A stretch of 21,140 nt of DNA from an uncultured Campylobacter sp. (GTDB lineage Bacteria; Campylobacterota; Campylobacteria; Campylobacterales; Campylobacteraceae): NCBI RefSeq assembly GCF_938017775.1, contig NZ_CALIIU010000047.1:1-21140 (forward strand), in the 5' to 3' direction. Below the pieces are notes generated by a model. It saw nothing but the letters and a program-made list of their open reading frames with translations. It did not search any database and was not told where the DNA came from. Positions 1 through 7,722 of the stretch are shown in pieces. The translations under genes and the position numbers were made by a program. How positions within the stretch are numbered: the first letter of the stretch is position 1; each line of letters begins with the position of its first letter.

Positions 1-216
1 GACTCCTCGCAAAATTCTGCAGGTGAGAATTCTATCTCCGAGCAAAATTTCGCAGCAGCAAATTTAGACCGAAATTCTACTTCAGAACATTCTACAAAGC
101 AGAATTCCGCTTTAAATTCTACTTCACAGAATTCCGTCATAAATTCCGCAGCACAAAGCTCTATCAATGCGGACCCCGTTGCCGAAAATTCCGCCGCGCC
201 GGGCCGGAGCGCGGAT
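1..216 (+). repeat. Asn/Ser-rich in-frame insertion in hydD built from 13/27-bp AATTC repeats
   Basis: This part of hydD is made of recurring AATTC/AATTT-headed units about 13-14 bases long that pair into 27-base (9-codon) units. The clearest neighbours are the two 27-base units at about 98-151, both starting CAGAATTCCG and agreeing at roughly three quarters of positions. They encode recurring QNS, LNS and INS tripeptides. Family members have no such region before the DGGT strand, so it is an insertion into a loop. Its left edge is outside the window. Very similar 13-mers occur in non-coding DNA at 20464-20790. Confidence 0.75.
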
Positions 217-660
217 CAGGTCCGATTTATCGACGGCGGGACGCTAGCTAGCTTTTTGATGCCTACAATGGCAGAATTTGATGAAATTTTGCTCGTCGAT
301 TGCATAGACGCGGACGGCGCAAAGGGCGGCGAGGTGTATTTTTTCGACTACGACGCGATGCCTAAGCAGATCAGTTGGAGCGGTTCGGCGCATGAGGTCG
401 AAATGCTTCAAACCCTGCAGATGATGGATCTTTGCAGCGATCTGCCTCACGTTAAAATTCTAGCGGTCGTGCCGCGGCGCATCGAGGAGGCGAGCTTTAA
501 GCTAAGCTCCGTGATTTTAGAGTCCTCAAAAACCATGGAAAAAACGGCGCTTAAGTACCTATCGGATCTTGGTTTCGCGCATGAAAAAATCGCTGATCTC
601 AGCGCCCAAGATATCGCGGATCGATTTGCAAAAAGGGGGCGAGATGATAGTAGCATATGA
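1..660 (+). CDS. hydD: [NiFe]-hydrogenase maturation protease (HydD/HyaD/HybD family), 5'-truncated by window edge
   Basis: The frame is open from base 1 and ends at TGA 658-660, so the N-terminus lies outside the window. From about base 220 the protein follows the HyaD/HybD endopeptidases, which cut the C-terminal tail off the hydrogenase large subunit once nickel is in place. Visible marks are the DGGT strand (232-243), the LLVDCID segment whose Asp corresponds to a nickel-sensing Asp of HybD, and the SAHEVEM segment whose His corresponds to the second conserved ligand. The first conserved acidic ligand would lie upstream. The first 65-70 visible codons are not family sequence: they form an Asn/Ser/Gln-rich low-complexity insertion just before the DGGT strand. 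The gene overlaps hydE by 17 bases. The hydrogenase structural genes would be expected immediately upstream, which is inference. Confidence 0.85.
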   Translation, partial: DSSQNSAGENSISEQNFAAANLDRNSTSEHSTKQNSALNSTSQNSVINSAAQSSINADPVAENSAAPGRSADQVRFIDGGTLASFLMPTMAEFDEILLVDCIDADGAKGGEVYFFDYDAMPKQISWSGSAHEVEMLQTLQMMDLCSDLPHVKILAVVPRRIEEASFKLSSVILESSKTMEKTALKYLSDLGFAHEKIADLSAQDIADRFAKRGRDDSSI

Positions 661-2281
661 GTTTAAATACCTTAATGAAAACGCGCTGATAGCGCACTTT
701 TTGCTGTTTTATGCCCGCAAAAGCACGCTGGAGTTTTGCCTGAAAAAAGAGGCGAGCTTAATAAGCCTTTTCGTGCGCGGCGGCGAGGATGAAATTTTAA
801 AATTTAGCGACGAGGCGATGCCTCTGATTCCAAACTCTATATTTTTGGCAAAATCCTCCGTGCGCGTGGTGGACGAGGACGGTGTCGAAGCAAAAACGCT
901 GAAATTTAACGGCACGTTTGAAGATACCTCCTCGGGCGATTTAAGCAAATTTTTAGAGGATGAAATTTCAAACGCAGCCAGTCAGGCTAAATTTAATAAT
1001 TTTACCCCGCGAGTGATGAAAGAATACCTCGCTCACGCCGAGCCGTCTCAAAACGAATTCGAAATAATAAGCGGCGCTAGCGTGCTTTATGAGGGGAAAT
1101 TTGAAGCGGTAAACAGGGAGAATTTTGCCCGCTTGCTGGAGTTTTGCCGCATAAACTTATTTCATGCTCAGCAGGTGCAGATTAAGCGCGGCGGCGCAAC
1201 TTTCACGCTCAAAGCGGACGTGGATTTTAGCGCCGATTTTTTGATAGCCGCGGGAGTGGGCGCGCTGGATGGGATTTTTGTGAGCGATGAAAAGAGCAAA
1301 ATCGCGCTCGCAGCCTTCGAAAAGCCGCTCATAAGCCTAAAAACCAATGCGATCTTTAGAAAAAACCACGAGGACGCGCCTAAATTTTTTGACGTAAAGC
1401 TTGCGGGCGACATATTCGTGTTTGCGCTGGGGCGCGCTTTGGTAAGCGACGGAATCTATTTTTTAAGCGCAAAATGCGAAAGCGCGGCGCAGAAAGATAA
1501 AATTTTTAAGATCGCGCCGCTGCAAAACGGCTTTTTGATCGTGCAAAACGAGGACTTTTTAAGCGACGCTGCAAGCGCTTATTTGAAAAACTCAAAGGAT
1601 AAAAACTCCGCTCTTTTTGCGCTTACGTGTCGCGAAAAGGGGCTTTTAAATGACCAAAAAAAACGGGTTTTGCGCTGCTTTTTGGGCGTGGATGCGGACG
1701 ATGAGATAGCAATTTATGGCGAAAGCTCCAAAAAAATTTTACTTAAATTTGATCTGCCGCGCAGTTTTGACGAGCTTAGGGCTCAAATTTGCGCGGACGA
1801 AACAGGCACGAAACTGCTTGAAAATTTTAGCGCCAAATTTAACGTAGACGCCGCGAAAATCGATGAAATTTTAAAAAGCGCAAATGCGGGATTTTACGGT
1901 ATCTTTAGCGTCGCCGCACAGCTTATCTGGGGGCGCGATGCGGCGTTTTTGATTGCCGCTGCGGAGGATTTTGCGGGCGGCAAAGGGGTACGGCTTGATT
2001 TTTGCACGGACGAGCGCGGCTGCGTGCAAGCGGATAAAATTTTGCGCTCGGCGATGAGCTATGCGCTCGCAGGCGCCAATGACAAGCTGTTTGCGTTCGG
2101 ATTTTTCGATAGTTTGGGCTATTTTTTAAGCGATTTGGCGGATGAGCGCAGAGAGGACTTTGACGTTTTGATCTTCGGCGGCGCGATGTTTGGCGGGCGC
2201 AAATTTGCGGATTTGATGCTTAAGCTTTGCAAAAATTTTGACGCGAGCTTTAGCGATAGCTTCGCGCTTCAAGCTCGCTAG
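644..2281 (+). CDS. hydE: HydE-type hydrogenase accessory protein (Wolinella/Helicobacter type) with HypF-like C-terminal domain
   Basis: This 545-residue protein directly follows hydD, which is where HydE of the epsilonproteobacterial hydABCDE cluster sits. I identify it mainly by that position and by its size; it is unrelated to the radical-SAM HydE of [FeFe] hydrogenases. The ATG at 644 is chosen because AAAGGGGGCGAG stands just before it; an ATG at 569 lies inside hydD without such a site. The start overlaps the hydD end by 17 bases, suggesting translational coupling. The C-terminal 120 residues resemble the end of HypF in the same window: an FSVAAQLIWG segment with a following FAGGKGVRLDF matches HypF DAFAAVIC and GEAGMRLENL, and VLIFGGAMFGG (about residue 511) matches VVLSGGVFQN. 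There is no signal peptide or clear membrane segment, so it is probably cytoplasmic. In Helicobacter pylori HydE is reported to be needed for full hydrogenase activity; its reaction is not established. Confidence 0.65.
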   Translation: MIVAYEFKYLNENALIAHFLLFYARKSTLEFCLKKEASLISLFVRGGEDEILKFSDEAMPLIPNSIFLAKSSVRVVDEDGVEAKTLKFNGTFEDTSSGDLSKFLEDEISNAASQAKFNNFTPRVMKEYLAHAEPSQNEFEIISGASVLYEGKFEAVNRENFARLLEFCRINLFHAQQVQIKRGGATFTLKADVDFSADFLIAAGVGALDGIFVSDEKSKIALAAFEKPLISLKTNAIFRKNHEDAPKFFDVKLAGDIFVFALGRALVSDGIYFLSAKCESAAQKDKIFKIAPLQNGFLIVQNEDFLSDAASAYLKNSKDKNSALFALTCREKGLLNDQKKRVLRCFLGVDADDEIAIYGESSKKILLKFDLPRSFDELRAQICADETGTKLLENFSAKFNVDAAKIDEILKSANAGFYGIFSVAAQLIWGRDAAFLIAAAEDFAGGKGVRLDFCTDERGCVQADKILRSAMSYALAGANDKLFAFGFFDSLGYFLSDLADERREDFDVLIFGGAMFGGRKFADLMLKLCKNFDASFSDSFALQAR

Positions 2282-2292
2282 ATTAGGCATAT

Positions 2293-2556
2293 ATGCGAAT
2301 TTTCGGCAAAACTTCAAAGTCTTATCCGCAAAACAGCGAGTTGCGCGGGCATTGCGGTGCCGGTAGTTGCGCCATACAAGCTAAATTTAACGTAGATGAG
2401 ATCGCGCGAAATTTTAAAAAAGCGGCAAAGGGCGCGGAAGCAAAGGATCAAATTTTATTAAATTTAGAGCACATTTTGCAGCGTCCGGAACGCTTTGTCC
2501 GCCCGCCGCGAGCGCATTTTGCTCGCAAAACAGCTCCTGCGTCGCGCAATTTATGA
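2293..2556 (+). CDS. Small hypothetical protein between hydE and hypF
   Basis: This open frame of 87 codons fills the hydE-hypF gap: it starts 12 bases after the hydE stop, has a modest AGG five bases before the ATG, and its TGA (2554-2556) lies just before the hypF start. Residues 1 to about 68 look like ordinary coding sequence for this genome, with an HCGAGSC motif near residues 20-26 and a charged, probably helical stretch after it (KFNVDEIARNFKKAAKG). The last 20 residues are Arg/Pro-rich and less convincing, so a frameshift near 2490 or a chance tail is possible. I do not recognise the family. Tight packing in the operon argues that it is expressed, and the cysteine pair could bind metal, which is speculation. 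Confidence 0.5.
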   Translation: MRIFGKTSKSYPQNSELRGHCGAGSCAIQAKFNVDEIARNFKKAAKGAEAKDQILLNLEHILQRPERFVRPPRAHFARKTAPASRNL

Positions 2557-2566
2557 AAGTATGTGT

Positions 2567-5500
2567 ATGAAAGCGGCTAAATTCAAGGTTTTCGGAGCAG
2601 TGCAGGGGGTCGGGTTTCGCCCGTTCGTCTATAAGCTTGCCGTGGATTTGGGGCTGAAAGGCGAGGTTTATAACGACGGCGAGGGCGTTAAAATCATCGT
2701 TTGCGCAGACCTTTTTGGGGCGCAACAAAGCCCGGTCGATAAAAATTCCACCCCTTTAAATTTAGATCAACCCAATTTTAACGAAAATCAAGCACAGAAA
2801 GTATCGTTATCGGCTGCTCGGTCTTTAAATTCTACTGAAGCGGATTCTAACGAGACCGCAAGCTCGTCACTAAATTTTACGGGATCAAATTTAAATCCGA
2901 ACTCCATTTTTCCGCAAAGCGCACCGAACTTGCCGAATGATTCTGCTTGTTCATCATGCGATTTAGCAAATGATTTAGCAAACCTGCACGATTTGACGAG
3001 TTTGTCGCATGATTTGACGGGCGATTCGCAAACCGCAGCGAGCGAGAAATTTTTACCCGACTTATCCGAGCTAAATCTAAACGAGCAGGGCTCTATCTCG
3101 CCAGCTTTGTCCGTGCAAAACCTCTGCTCGCAGGATTTGCAAGATTCCAAGCGCGATTTGCAAAATGTCGAGCAAGATCTGCGCGAAGAAGAAATTTTAA
3201 AAATTTTCGAACAACGCCTTCACAGCGAGACGCCGCCGCTTTGTCGTATCGATAAAATTATCCGCACCGATCTAAATACGCAAGATTTTACGCAGAATTT
3301 TACTGATTTTAAGATCACGCAATCCAAGGAGGGGCGTAAATTTAACCCAATTTTGCCCGATTTTGCGATCTGCGATCAGTGCAAAAAAGAGTTTTACGAC
3401 TCCCAAAATCCGCGCTTTCACTACCCATTTATCAACTGCACGGATTGCGGTCCGCGCCTTAGTATCATCGTAGCGCTGCCGTACGACCGCGCAAACACCA
3501 CGATGAGGGCGTTTGAGATGTGCGAGTTCTGCCACGGCGAATACACGGACCCGCTCACGCGCCGCTATCATGCCGAGCCGATCTCCTGCCCGCACTGCGG
3601 TCCGCAGCTGTTTTTATGCGGCGTGGGCGGCGAAATTTTATCAAGTGGCGAGGAGGCGATAGCGCGCACGGCAGAGCTTTTACGGCGCGGGCAGATCGGC
3701 GCGATCAAGGGGATGGGCGGCTTTCACATCGTCTGCGATGCGACGAACGAGCGCGCGGTACGCATGCTACGAACGCTCAAAAAACGCCCGAGCAAGCCCT
3801 TTGCGATCATGTGTCGCGACGCAGCGCAAGCATGGCGCGCAGCGAGCCTAAGTGCGGAGGAAGAGGCGCTGATAGACTGTAACGTCAAGCCGATCGTGAT
3901 TTTAAAAAAGCGCGAGTTTGTTTGGAGCACAGAGGCTGGCTTTGCGGCGGATTTCGGCGCGCAAAATTTAAAGACGCGAGGCGAAAATTATATATCGTCG
4001 AAATTTGCTGGCGAGCAAGAGAATTCGGCGCAAGAGCAGGGCTCTGCGTTACAAAATTTACGCAATTGCGCGGCGCAAAATTTTAGCATGCAAAATATTG
4101 GAGTTTGCGCGGAGCAGGGCGGGTTGCATAGTGCGCAAATTTTCAGCAAAACGGCGCGACGCAGTTTTGCCTGCGACGCGGCTACAGGCGATTTGCGGAG
4201 CGCAGCAAACAAGCTAGAGCGTGCATCGAATGAGTCTGGTTCGCAGTACGCGGCTAAAAATTTTAACTCGCCGCAAACAACGGGCAGGCTGGAGCCGCAG
4301 CGTACAACTAATGATTTAAATTTACAACTCGCAGTTGATAACAGAGACTCTCAATGCGCGGCGAAGAAGCCTGATTCTTGGCTTGCAACGGACGAGTCTA
4401 TTTCGCAAAATTTGGCGAATATGCAGGGCTTGCGACATGCTGCAAATAAGGCAGATTTGCAGTGCGCGGCGAGCGAGTCGAGTCCGCAACAGACGATAAA
4501 TTTGCAAGGTTCATGCTCTGCACAGGCGTGCATGGCGGACGCGCGTGGCGCCCATTCCGATAGCGAGGTCGATTTCGTGCGTTTGCCCGCAAGCTTTTCG
4601 GCGATTTTTAGAGCAGGCGCGATTTTTATCGCTCCAAGCGTGGCGCCAAACCTTAATAAAATCGGCATTTTCCTAGCCAACACCGGCGTACATCTGCTGC
4701 TTTTTGAATACTTTGATCGCCCGATCGTCGCCACAAGTGCCAATATAAGCGGCGAGCCCATTATTTTTAGCAGCGAGGAGCTACGCGAGAAGCTGGGCGG
4801 CGTCATCTCGTTTTACCTGGACAATGACCGCGAAATTTTAACGCCGAGCGACGATAGCATCGCCTTCGTGCCGAGATTTGCAAGCCTTGTGCCGAAGTCT
4901 GAAGCGGCACAATCAATCTCGCAAAATTCTCGCTCTCCGCAATGCATGCCGTTTGAAAATGGCCAAGCGCTGCAAAAAAACTGCGCCGCAAAGGAGCAAA
5001 ATTTGCTTCAAAAAGCAGACGTCGTCGCGGCGGAGAAACAAAATGTTTCTCAAAAACTAAGCCATATTGCGAAAGAGGAAGCGACGCAGAGCTCTGGCGC
5101 GAGAGGCTTGGGCGCGCAGCGCAATCTTGCGAGCGGGGTTTTTTCATGCGGGGCGGACATGTCGCCGCGCGAGCCTGCAACCAAGCGAGATTTTATGCGT
5201 GAGCTTCTGCGAAATCACGCGCTGTTTTTGCGAACATCTCGCGGAATGAACCCGAAAATTTTCCCTAGCAAATTCCAGCTCAAAGGCACTTTCCTGGCGC
5301 TCGGAGCGGAGCTTAAAAATCAGTTTGCGATCTACAAAGACGGGCAAATTTTCATCTCGCCCTACATCGGCGATCTAAAAAACGTCGCCACGAATGAGCG
5401 ATTTTTCGCGCTTTTGGATATGTTTGTGCGCGCCTACGAGCTGAAGTTCGACGCCGTCATCGCAGATCTACACCCGCAGTTTTCGCACACGCGATTTTTC

Positions 5501-6685
5501 GAGCAGCGCGGATACCCCGTGGTGCGCTACCAGCACCATTTCGCGCATCTAGTGTCGAATCTGGCGCAAAACAATCTGCTGGGTAGCGGCAAAAAATACC
5601 TCGGCTTTTGCTTTGACGGCACCGGCTACGGCACGGATGGCACGATCTGGGGCGGTGAGGTGATGGTCTTTGATCCGCGCGGCTACCGACGCGTCGCGAA
5701 ATTTGACGAGATCGCGCTTATCGGCGGCGAGAACGCGATCAAAAACATCTACAAACTTGCGCTCGCACTCGTGTTTAAATTTAACGCAAAGGACGCTGCG
5801 CACGAGTTTTTAGCAAAATTTAACGTAAGCGAAGTCGCAAATTTAGAAAAAATCGCGCCGCGTGCCGTCCGCTCAAGCTCGCTAGGGCGGCTGTTCGATG
5901 CGTTTGCTGCGGTCATTTGCGACCTGCGAGCCGTCAGCTTCGACGGCGAAGCGGGCATGCGGTTAGAAAACCTATACATCCATGGCTGCGAGCAGAGCTA
6001 TAAATTTAGGCTGAAAAAAGCGGGCGAAAATTTTACCCAAAACGCGCCGTATTCCGCTTCGCAGCAGCGCAGCGCCGATGATTTGCGGTATAAAACAGGG
6101 CGCGAAGCGGAGCAGGGCGGTTTGAATGTGCAAAATCATAGCGGCGCCAAAAACAGCTGCGTGTTGCGAGGCGATTTTAAAAAGCTCGCGGACGATGCGG
6201 CAAGCAAAGACTGGCCTGAGCGGGCGGCTCGAAACATCGCAGGCGGCGGTAAAAAGGATACAAACGTCGCCGCAAATTCTATAAAGCAAGCGCCTGCCCT
6301 GAACTTAATAAATTCTGAAAGCAAAAACGCCGCCGATGCGGATCAAATCCCGCAAAACGGAGCTTGCGCACCGAGCTTTGAGGGCGAATGCTACGTGATC
6401 GATTACGAAGAGGCGTTTTTGCAGGCTTTGAGCGATGAGCCGCGCTTGGCCGCGACGAAATTTATCAACGGCTTGGCAAACTTCATCGCCGCTTTCGCCG
6501 AGGGCGCGGGGCTAGAGGTTGTGCTAAGCGGCGGAGTCTTTCAAAACGCGACGCTTCTAAATCTTACGTGCGCAAAGCTGCGCGAGCGAGGGATAAAATT
6601 TCATCTAAACCGCGAGGTCCCGTGCAACGACAGCGGCATCGCCTACGGACAGCTCGCGGCGTATCTAAGAGAAATTTCGCGCTAA
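2567..6685 (+). CDS. hypF: Carbamoyltransferase HypF, enlarged by four low-complexity insertions
   Basis: HypF uses carbamoyl phosphate and ATP to place a carbamoyl group on the HypE C-terminal cysteine, the source of the cyanide ligands of [NiFe] hydrogenase. Domains in order: acylphosphatase with VQGVGFRPFVYKLA (residues about 12-25); two zinc fingers of C-x2-C-x18-C-x2-C type (about 269-350); a YrdC-like domain with KPFAIM and TSANISGEP (about 375-775, interrupted); and a Kae1-like domain with RYQHHFAH (about 987, HxxxH metal site kept), DGTGYGTDGTIWGGE and LSGGVFQN (about 1319). The length is 1372 residues against about 750 normally; removing the four insertions leaves about 790. ATG 2567 fits GAAAG at 2555-2559 with about 7 bases spacing; ATG 2561 is too close, and the upstream frame to 2495 is not family sequence. 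Catalytic motifs look intact, so it is probably functional. Confidence 0.95.
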   Translation: MKAAKFKVFGAVQGVGFRPFVYKLAVDLGLKGEVYNDGEGVKIIVCADLFGAQQSPVDKNSTPLNLDQPNFNENQAQKVSLSAARSLNSTEADSNETASSSLNFTGSNLNPNSIFPQSAPNLPNDSACSSCDLANDLANLHDLTSLSHDLTGDSQTAASEKFLPDLSELNLNEQGSISPALSVQNLCSQDLQDSKRDLQNVEQDLREEEILKIFEQRLHSETPPLCRIDKIIRTDLNTQDFTQNFTDFKITQSKEGRKFNPILPDFAICDQCKKEFYDSQNPRFHYPFINCTDCGPRLSIIVALPYDRANTTMRAFEMCEFCHGEYTDPLTRRYHAEPISCPHCGPQLFLCGVGGEILSSGEEAIARTAELLRRGQIGAIKGMGGFHIVCDATNERAVRMLRTLKKRPSKPFAIMCRDAAQAWRAASLSAEEEALIDCNVKPIVILKKREFVWSTEAGFAADFGAQNLKTRGENYISSKFAGEQENSAQEQGSALQNLRNCAAQNFSMQNIGVCAEQGGLHSAQIFSKTARRSFACDAATGDLRSAANKLERASNESGSQYAAKNFNSPQTTGRLEPQRTTNDLNLQLAVDNRDSQCAAKKPDSWLATDESISQNLANMQGLRHAANKADLQCAASESSPQQTINLQGSCSAQACMADARGAHSDSEVDFVRLPASFSAIFRAGAIFIAPSVAPNLNKIGIFLANTGVHLLLFEYFDRPIVATSANISGEPIIFSSEELREKLGGVISFYLDNDREILTPSDDSIAFVPRFASLVPKSEAAQSISQNSRSPQCMPFENGQALQKNCAAKEQNLLQKADVVAAEKQNVSQKLSHIAKEEATQSSGARGLGAQRNLASGVFSCGADMSPREPATKRDFMRELLRNHALFLRTSRGMNPKIFPSKFQLKGTFLALGAELKNQFAIYKDGQIFISPYIGDLKNVATNERFFALLDMFVRAYELKFDAVIADLHPQFSHTRFFEQRGYPVVRYQHHFAHLVSNLAQNNLLGSGKKYLGFCFDGTGYGTDGTIWGGEVMVFDPRGYRRVAKFDEIALIGGENAIKNIYKLALALVFKFNAKDAAHEFLAKFNVSEVANLEKIAPRAVRSSSLGRLFDAFAAVICDLRAVSFDGEAGMRLENLYIHGCEQSYKFRLKKAGENFTQNAPYSASQQRSADDLRYKTGREAEQGGLNVQNHSGAKNSCVLRGDFKKLADDAASKDWPERAARNIAGGGKKDTNVAANSIKQAPALNLINSESKNAADADQIPQNGACAPSFEGECYVIDYEEAFLQALSDEPRLAATKFINGLANFIAAFAEGAGLEVVLSGGVFQNATLLNLTCAKLRERGIKFHLNREVPCNDSGIAYGQLAAYLREISR
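2712..3180 (+). repeat. HypF insertion 1 (inside acylphosphatase domain, about 157 aa)
   Basis: This region splits the acylphosphatase domain between the strand ending VKIIVCADLF and the helix starting EEEILKIF. In normal HypF these are joined by a few residues. The encoded sequence is rich in Asn, Ser, Leu, Asp and Gln. Near its end it becomes a heptad-like repeat in which QDL or RDL recurs every seven residues (21-base period, about 3121-3190). No domain family is recognisable. Confidence 0.75.
3925..4560 (+). repeat. HypF insertion 2 (inside YrdC-like domain, about 211 aa)
   Basis: This stretch lies between PIVILKKREF and the segment leading to IAPSVAPNLNKIG, which are nearly adjacent in ordinary HypF. 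It is rich in Ala, Asn, Ser and Gln, contains several scattered cysteines, and includes a run of tandem nonapeptides listed separately. Because stop codons are scarce here, several other frames are also open, but none has a recognisable product. Confidence 0.75.
4241..4510 (+). repeat. Ten tandem degenerate 27-bp / 9-aa repeats within hypF
   Basis: Cut every 27 bases from 4241, the translation gives ten nonapeptides whose positions 4-5 read AA, TT, TT, AV, AA, AT, LA, AA, AA and TI. Position 1 is usually Ser, Leu or Pro, and position 2 is Gln in seven units. One further unit (LRSAANKLE) precedes the array out of register. DNA identity between units is modest, so the array is old or under relaxed selection. 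Confidence 0.65.
4890..5190 (+). repeat. HypF insertion 3 (between YrdC-like and Kae1-like domains, about 100 aa)
   Basis: The insertion follows DDSIAFVPRFAS and precedes FMRELLRNHALFLRTSRG. In other HypF proteins the DDS motif is followed within about 20 residues by RRSRG. The inserted sequence is rich in Gln, Ala, Lys and Asn, with recurring QNL/QNV and LQK/SQK pairs. No family is recognised. Confidence 0.7.
6030..6370 (+). repeat. HypF insertion 4 (inside Kae1-like domain, about 113 aa)
   Basis: It lies between the strand FRLKKAGENF and the segment YVIDYEEAFLQAL, in the C-terminal half of the Kae1-like domain. Composition is polar, with many Ala, Asn, Lys and Asp residues. The conserved LSGGVFQN motif downstream is intact and in frame. 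Confidence 0.7.
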
Positions 6686-7290
6686 GCTCGTCCATAAAAA
6701 AAACGCAATTATAGCCGTCAAGCTCGCTCTTTGTAAAATTTATTAGTCTCATCTCGCCGCTAAATTTATGAACTCTGCGCTATGCCGGCACTTTGCGTAA
6801 ATTCTCAAATTATACGCTACGGGCGATAAAATACACTGCAGCTAGCTTCTCGAAAATCGCAAAATCAGCGAATAAATTTACGTCTTGCTGTCTTTATATG
6901 TCGCAGCCGAAATGTTAAAATTTTAAAATTTAACGGCGCGCCGTTGCCTGCCATAGCGTCACGGCGCATTATTATGGCAATCGATGCAAAATTCTACTGC
7001 GGCGCACGGCTAGATACTGCGCAAATCCCAAGCCAAGACGCTATTTAGCGCCCGCCTCTTAAATTTGGGCGTAAAATCGCGATGCGGTAGAATTTAAAAT
7101 AACGTAGCACCGGTAATTCATCGCGCTAGCACTAAAATACAACGCGAAATCGCGAGCAAAATTTCAAAATACGCACGATGCTTTGGAGCTTTAAATTTTA
7201 AAAAATAGGTCGAATTAGCGCCCAAAATTCTTACTATTTGAGCGTAATTTCGGTAAAATTACATTCAAAATACGCGAAATAGGGGGAGCT
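6686..7290. other. Non-coding gap hypF-nikR
   Basis: I see no gene here. The stretch is dotted with AAATTT-type motifs usual for this genome. It contains a perfect 14-base GC-rich palindrome, AACGGCGCGCCGTT (6932-6945), next to an AAATTTTAAAATTT-like run, and near its right end the probable nikR promoter. No tRNA-like fold and no U-tailed terminator after hypF were recognised by eye. Confidence 0.5.
7244..7262 (+). promoter_or_regulatory. Inverted repeat over the putative nikR -10 region
   Basis: GTAATTT at 7244-7250 and AAATTAC at 7256-7262 form a perfect 7-5-7 inverted repeat that covers a -10-like TAAAAT (7254-7259), 28 bases upstream of the nikR start. A repressor site at this place would allow autoregulation. 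The spacing does not match NikR operators known from E. coli, so the regulator is not identified. Confidence 0.35.
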
Positions 7291-7722
7291 ATGAAAAAAG
7301 AGGAAAAAGAGGGCGCCGTAAGATTTAGCATTTCGCTGCCGACGAAGCTTTTTGAGGATCTCGATGAGATGGTGCGCGCTAAGCAATACCTAAGCCGCAG
7401 CGAGTTTATCCGCGATCTCATACGCGAAAAGATGGTCGAGGGCGTGCTTCACGGAGATGGCGAGGATGATTGCGTGGGCGTGCTTTGCATCGCTTACGAT
7501 CATCACCAAAGCGATCTGATCGAGCAGCTCGTAGAGATCGAGCACCACGCAAACGTCACCATCATCAGTACCAGCCACTTCCACATCGACGAGCGCCACT
7601 GCTTCGAGGAGATCACGATGCGGGATAAAATTTCAAAGATCGAGCGGCTCGGCGCCAAAATCGGCGCGCTAAAAGGGGTGAAATTTTCCAAGCTCGTAAA
7701 GGCGGTTATCACCGAAGCGTAG
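7291..7722 (+). CDS. nikR: Nickel-responsive transcriptional regulator NikR
   Basis: NikR is a tetrameric DNA-binding protein that senses intracellular nickel and controls nickel uptake and enzyme genes. The 143 residues show an N-terminal ribbon-helix-helix domain (VRFSISLPTKLFEDLDEMV, then SRSEFIRDLIR) and a C-terminal ACT-like metal-binding domain. The four high-affinity nickel ligands are present with the right spacing: His85, His96, His98 and Cys104, equivalent to E. coli His76, His87, His89 and Cys95. ATG 7291 is preceded by a strong AGGGGGAGCT ribosome-binding site. The gene stands alone between two long non-coding stretches, next to the nickel-dependent hydrogenase maturation genes, so the hyp genes and the metal importer downstream are natural candidates for its regulon. 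That link is inference; no canonical NikR palindrome was seen at those genes. Confidence 0.95.
   Translation: MKKEEKEGAVRFSISLPTKLFEDLDEMVRAKQYLSRSEFIRDLIREKMVEGVLHGDGEDDCVGVLCIAYDHHQSDLIEQLVEIEHHANVTIISTSHFHIDERHCFEEITMRDKISKIERLGAKIGALKGVKFSKLVKAVITEA

Noticed and set aside
569..643. Upstream ATG of hydE at 569
   Set aside because: It lies deep in hydD without a ribosome-binding site, whereas ATG 644 has a strong one.
644..2281. HydE as a radical-SAM [FeFe]-hydrogenase maturase
   Set aside because: There is no CxxxCxxC cluster motif; the shared name is only a coincidence of nomenclature.
2495..2566. Longer N-terminus of HypF from 2495
   Set aside because: The added residues are not HypF sequence; the conserved acylphosphatase start and a better-spaced ribosome-binding site support 2567.
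3272..5347. Several open frames on both strands inside hypF (for example 4351-4806 minus, 4005-4217 plus, 4878-5249 plus)
   Set aside because: They lie opposite or out of frame with hypF, have no family features, and owe their length to the stop-poor repetitive insertions.
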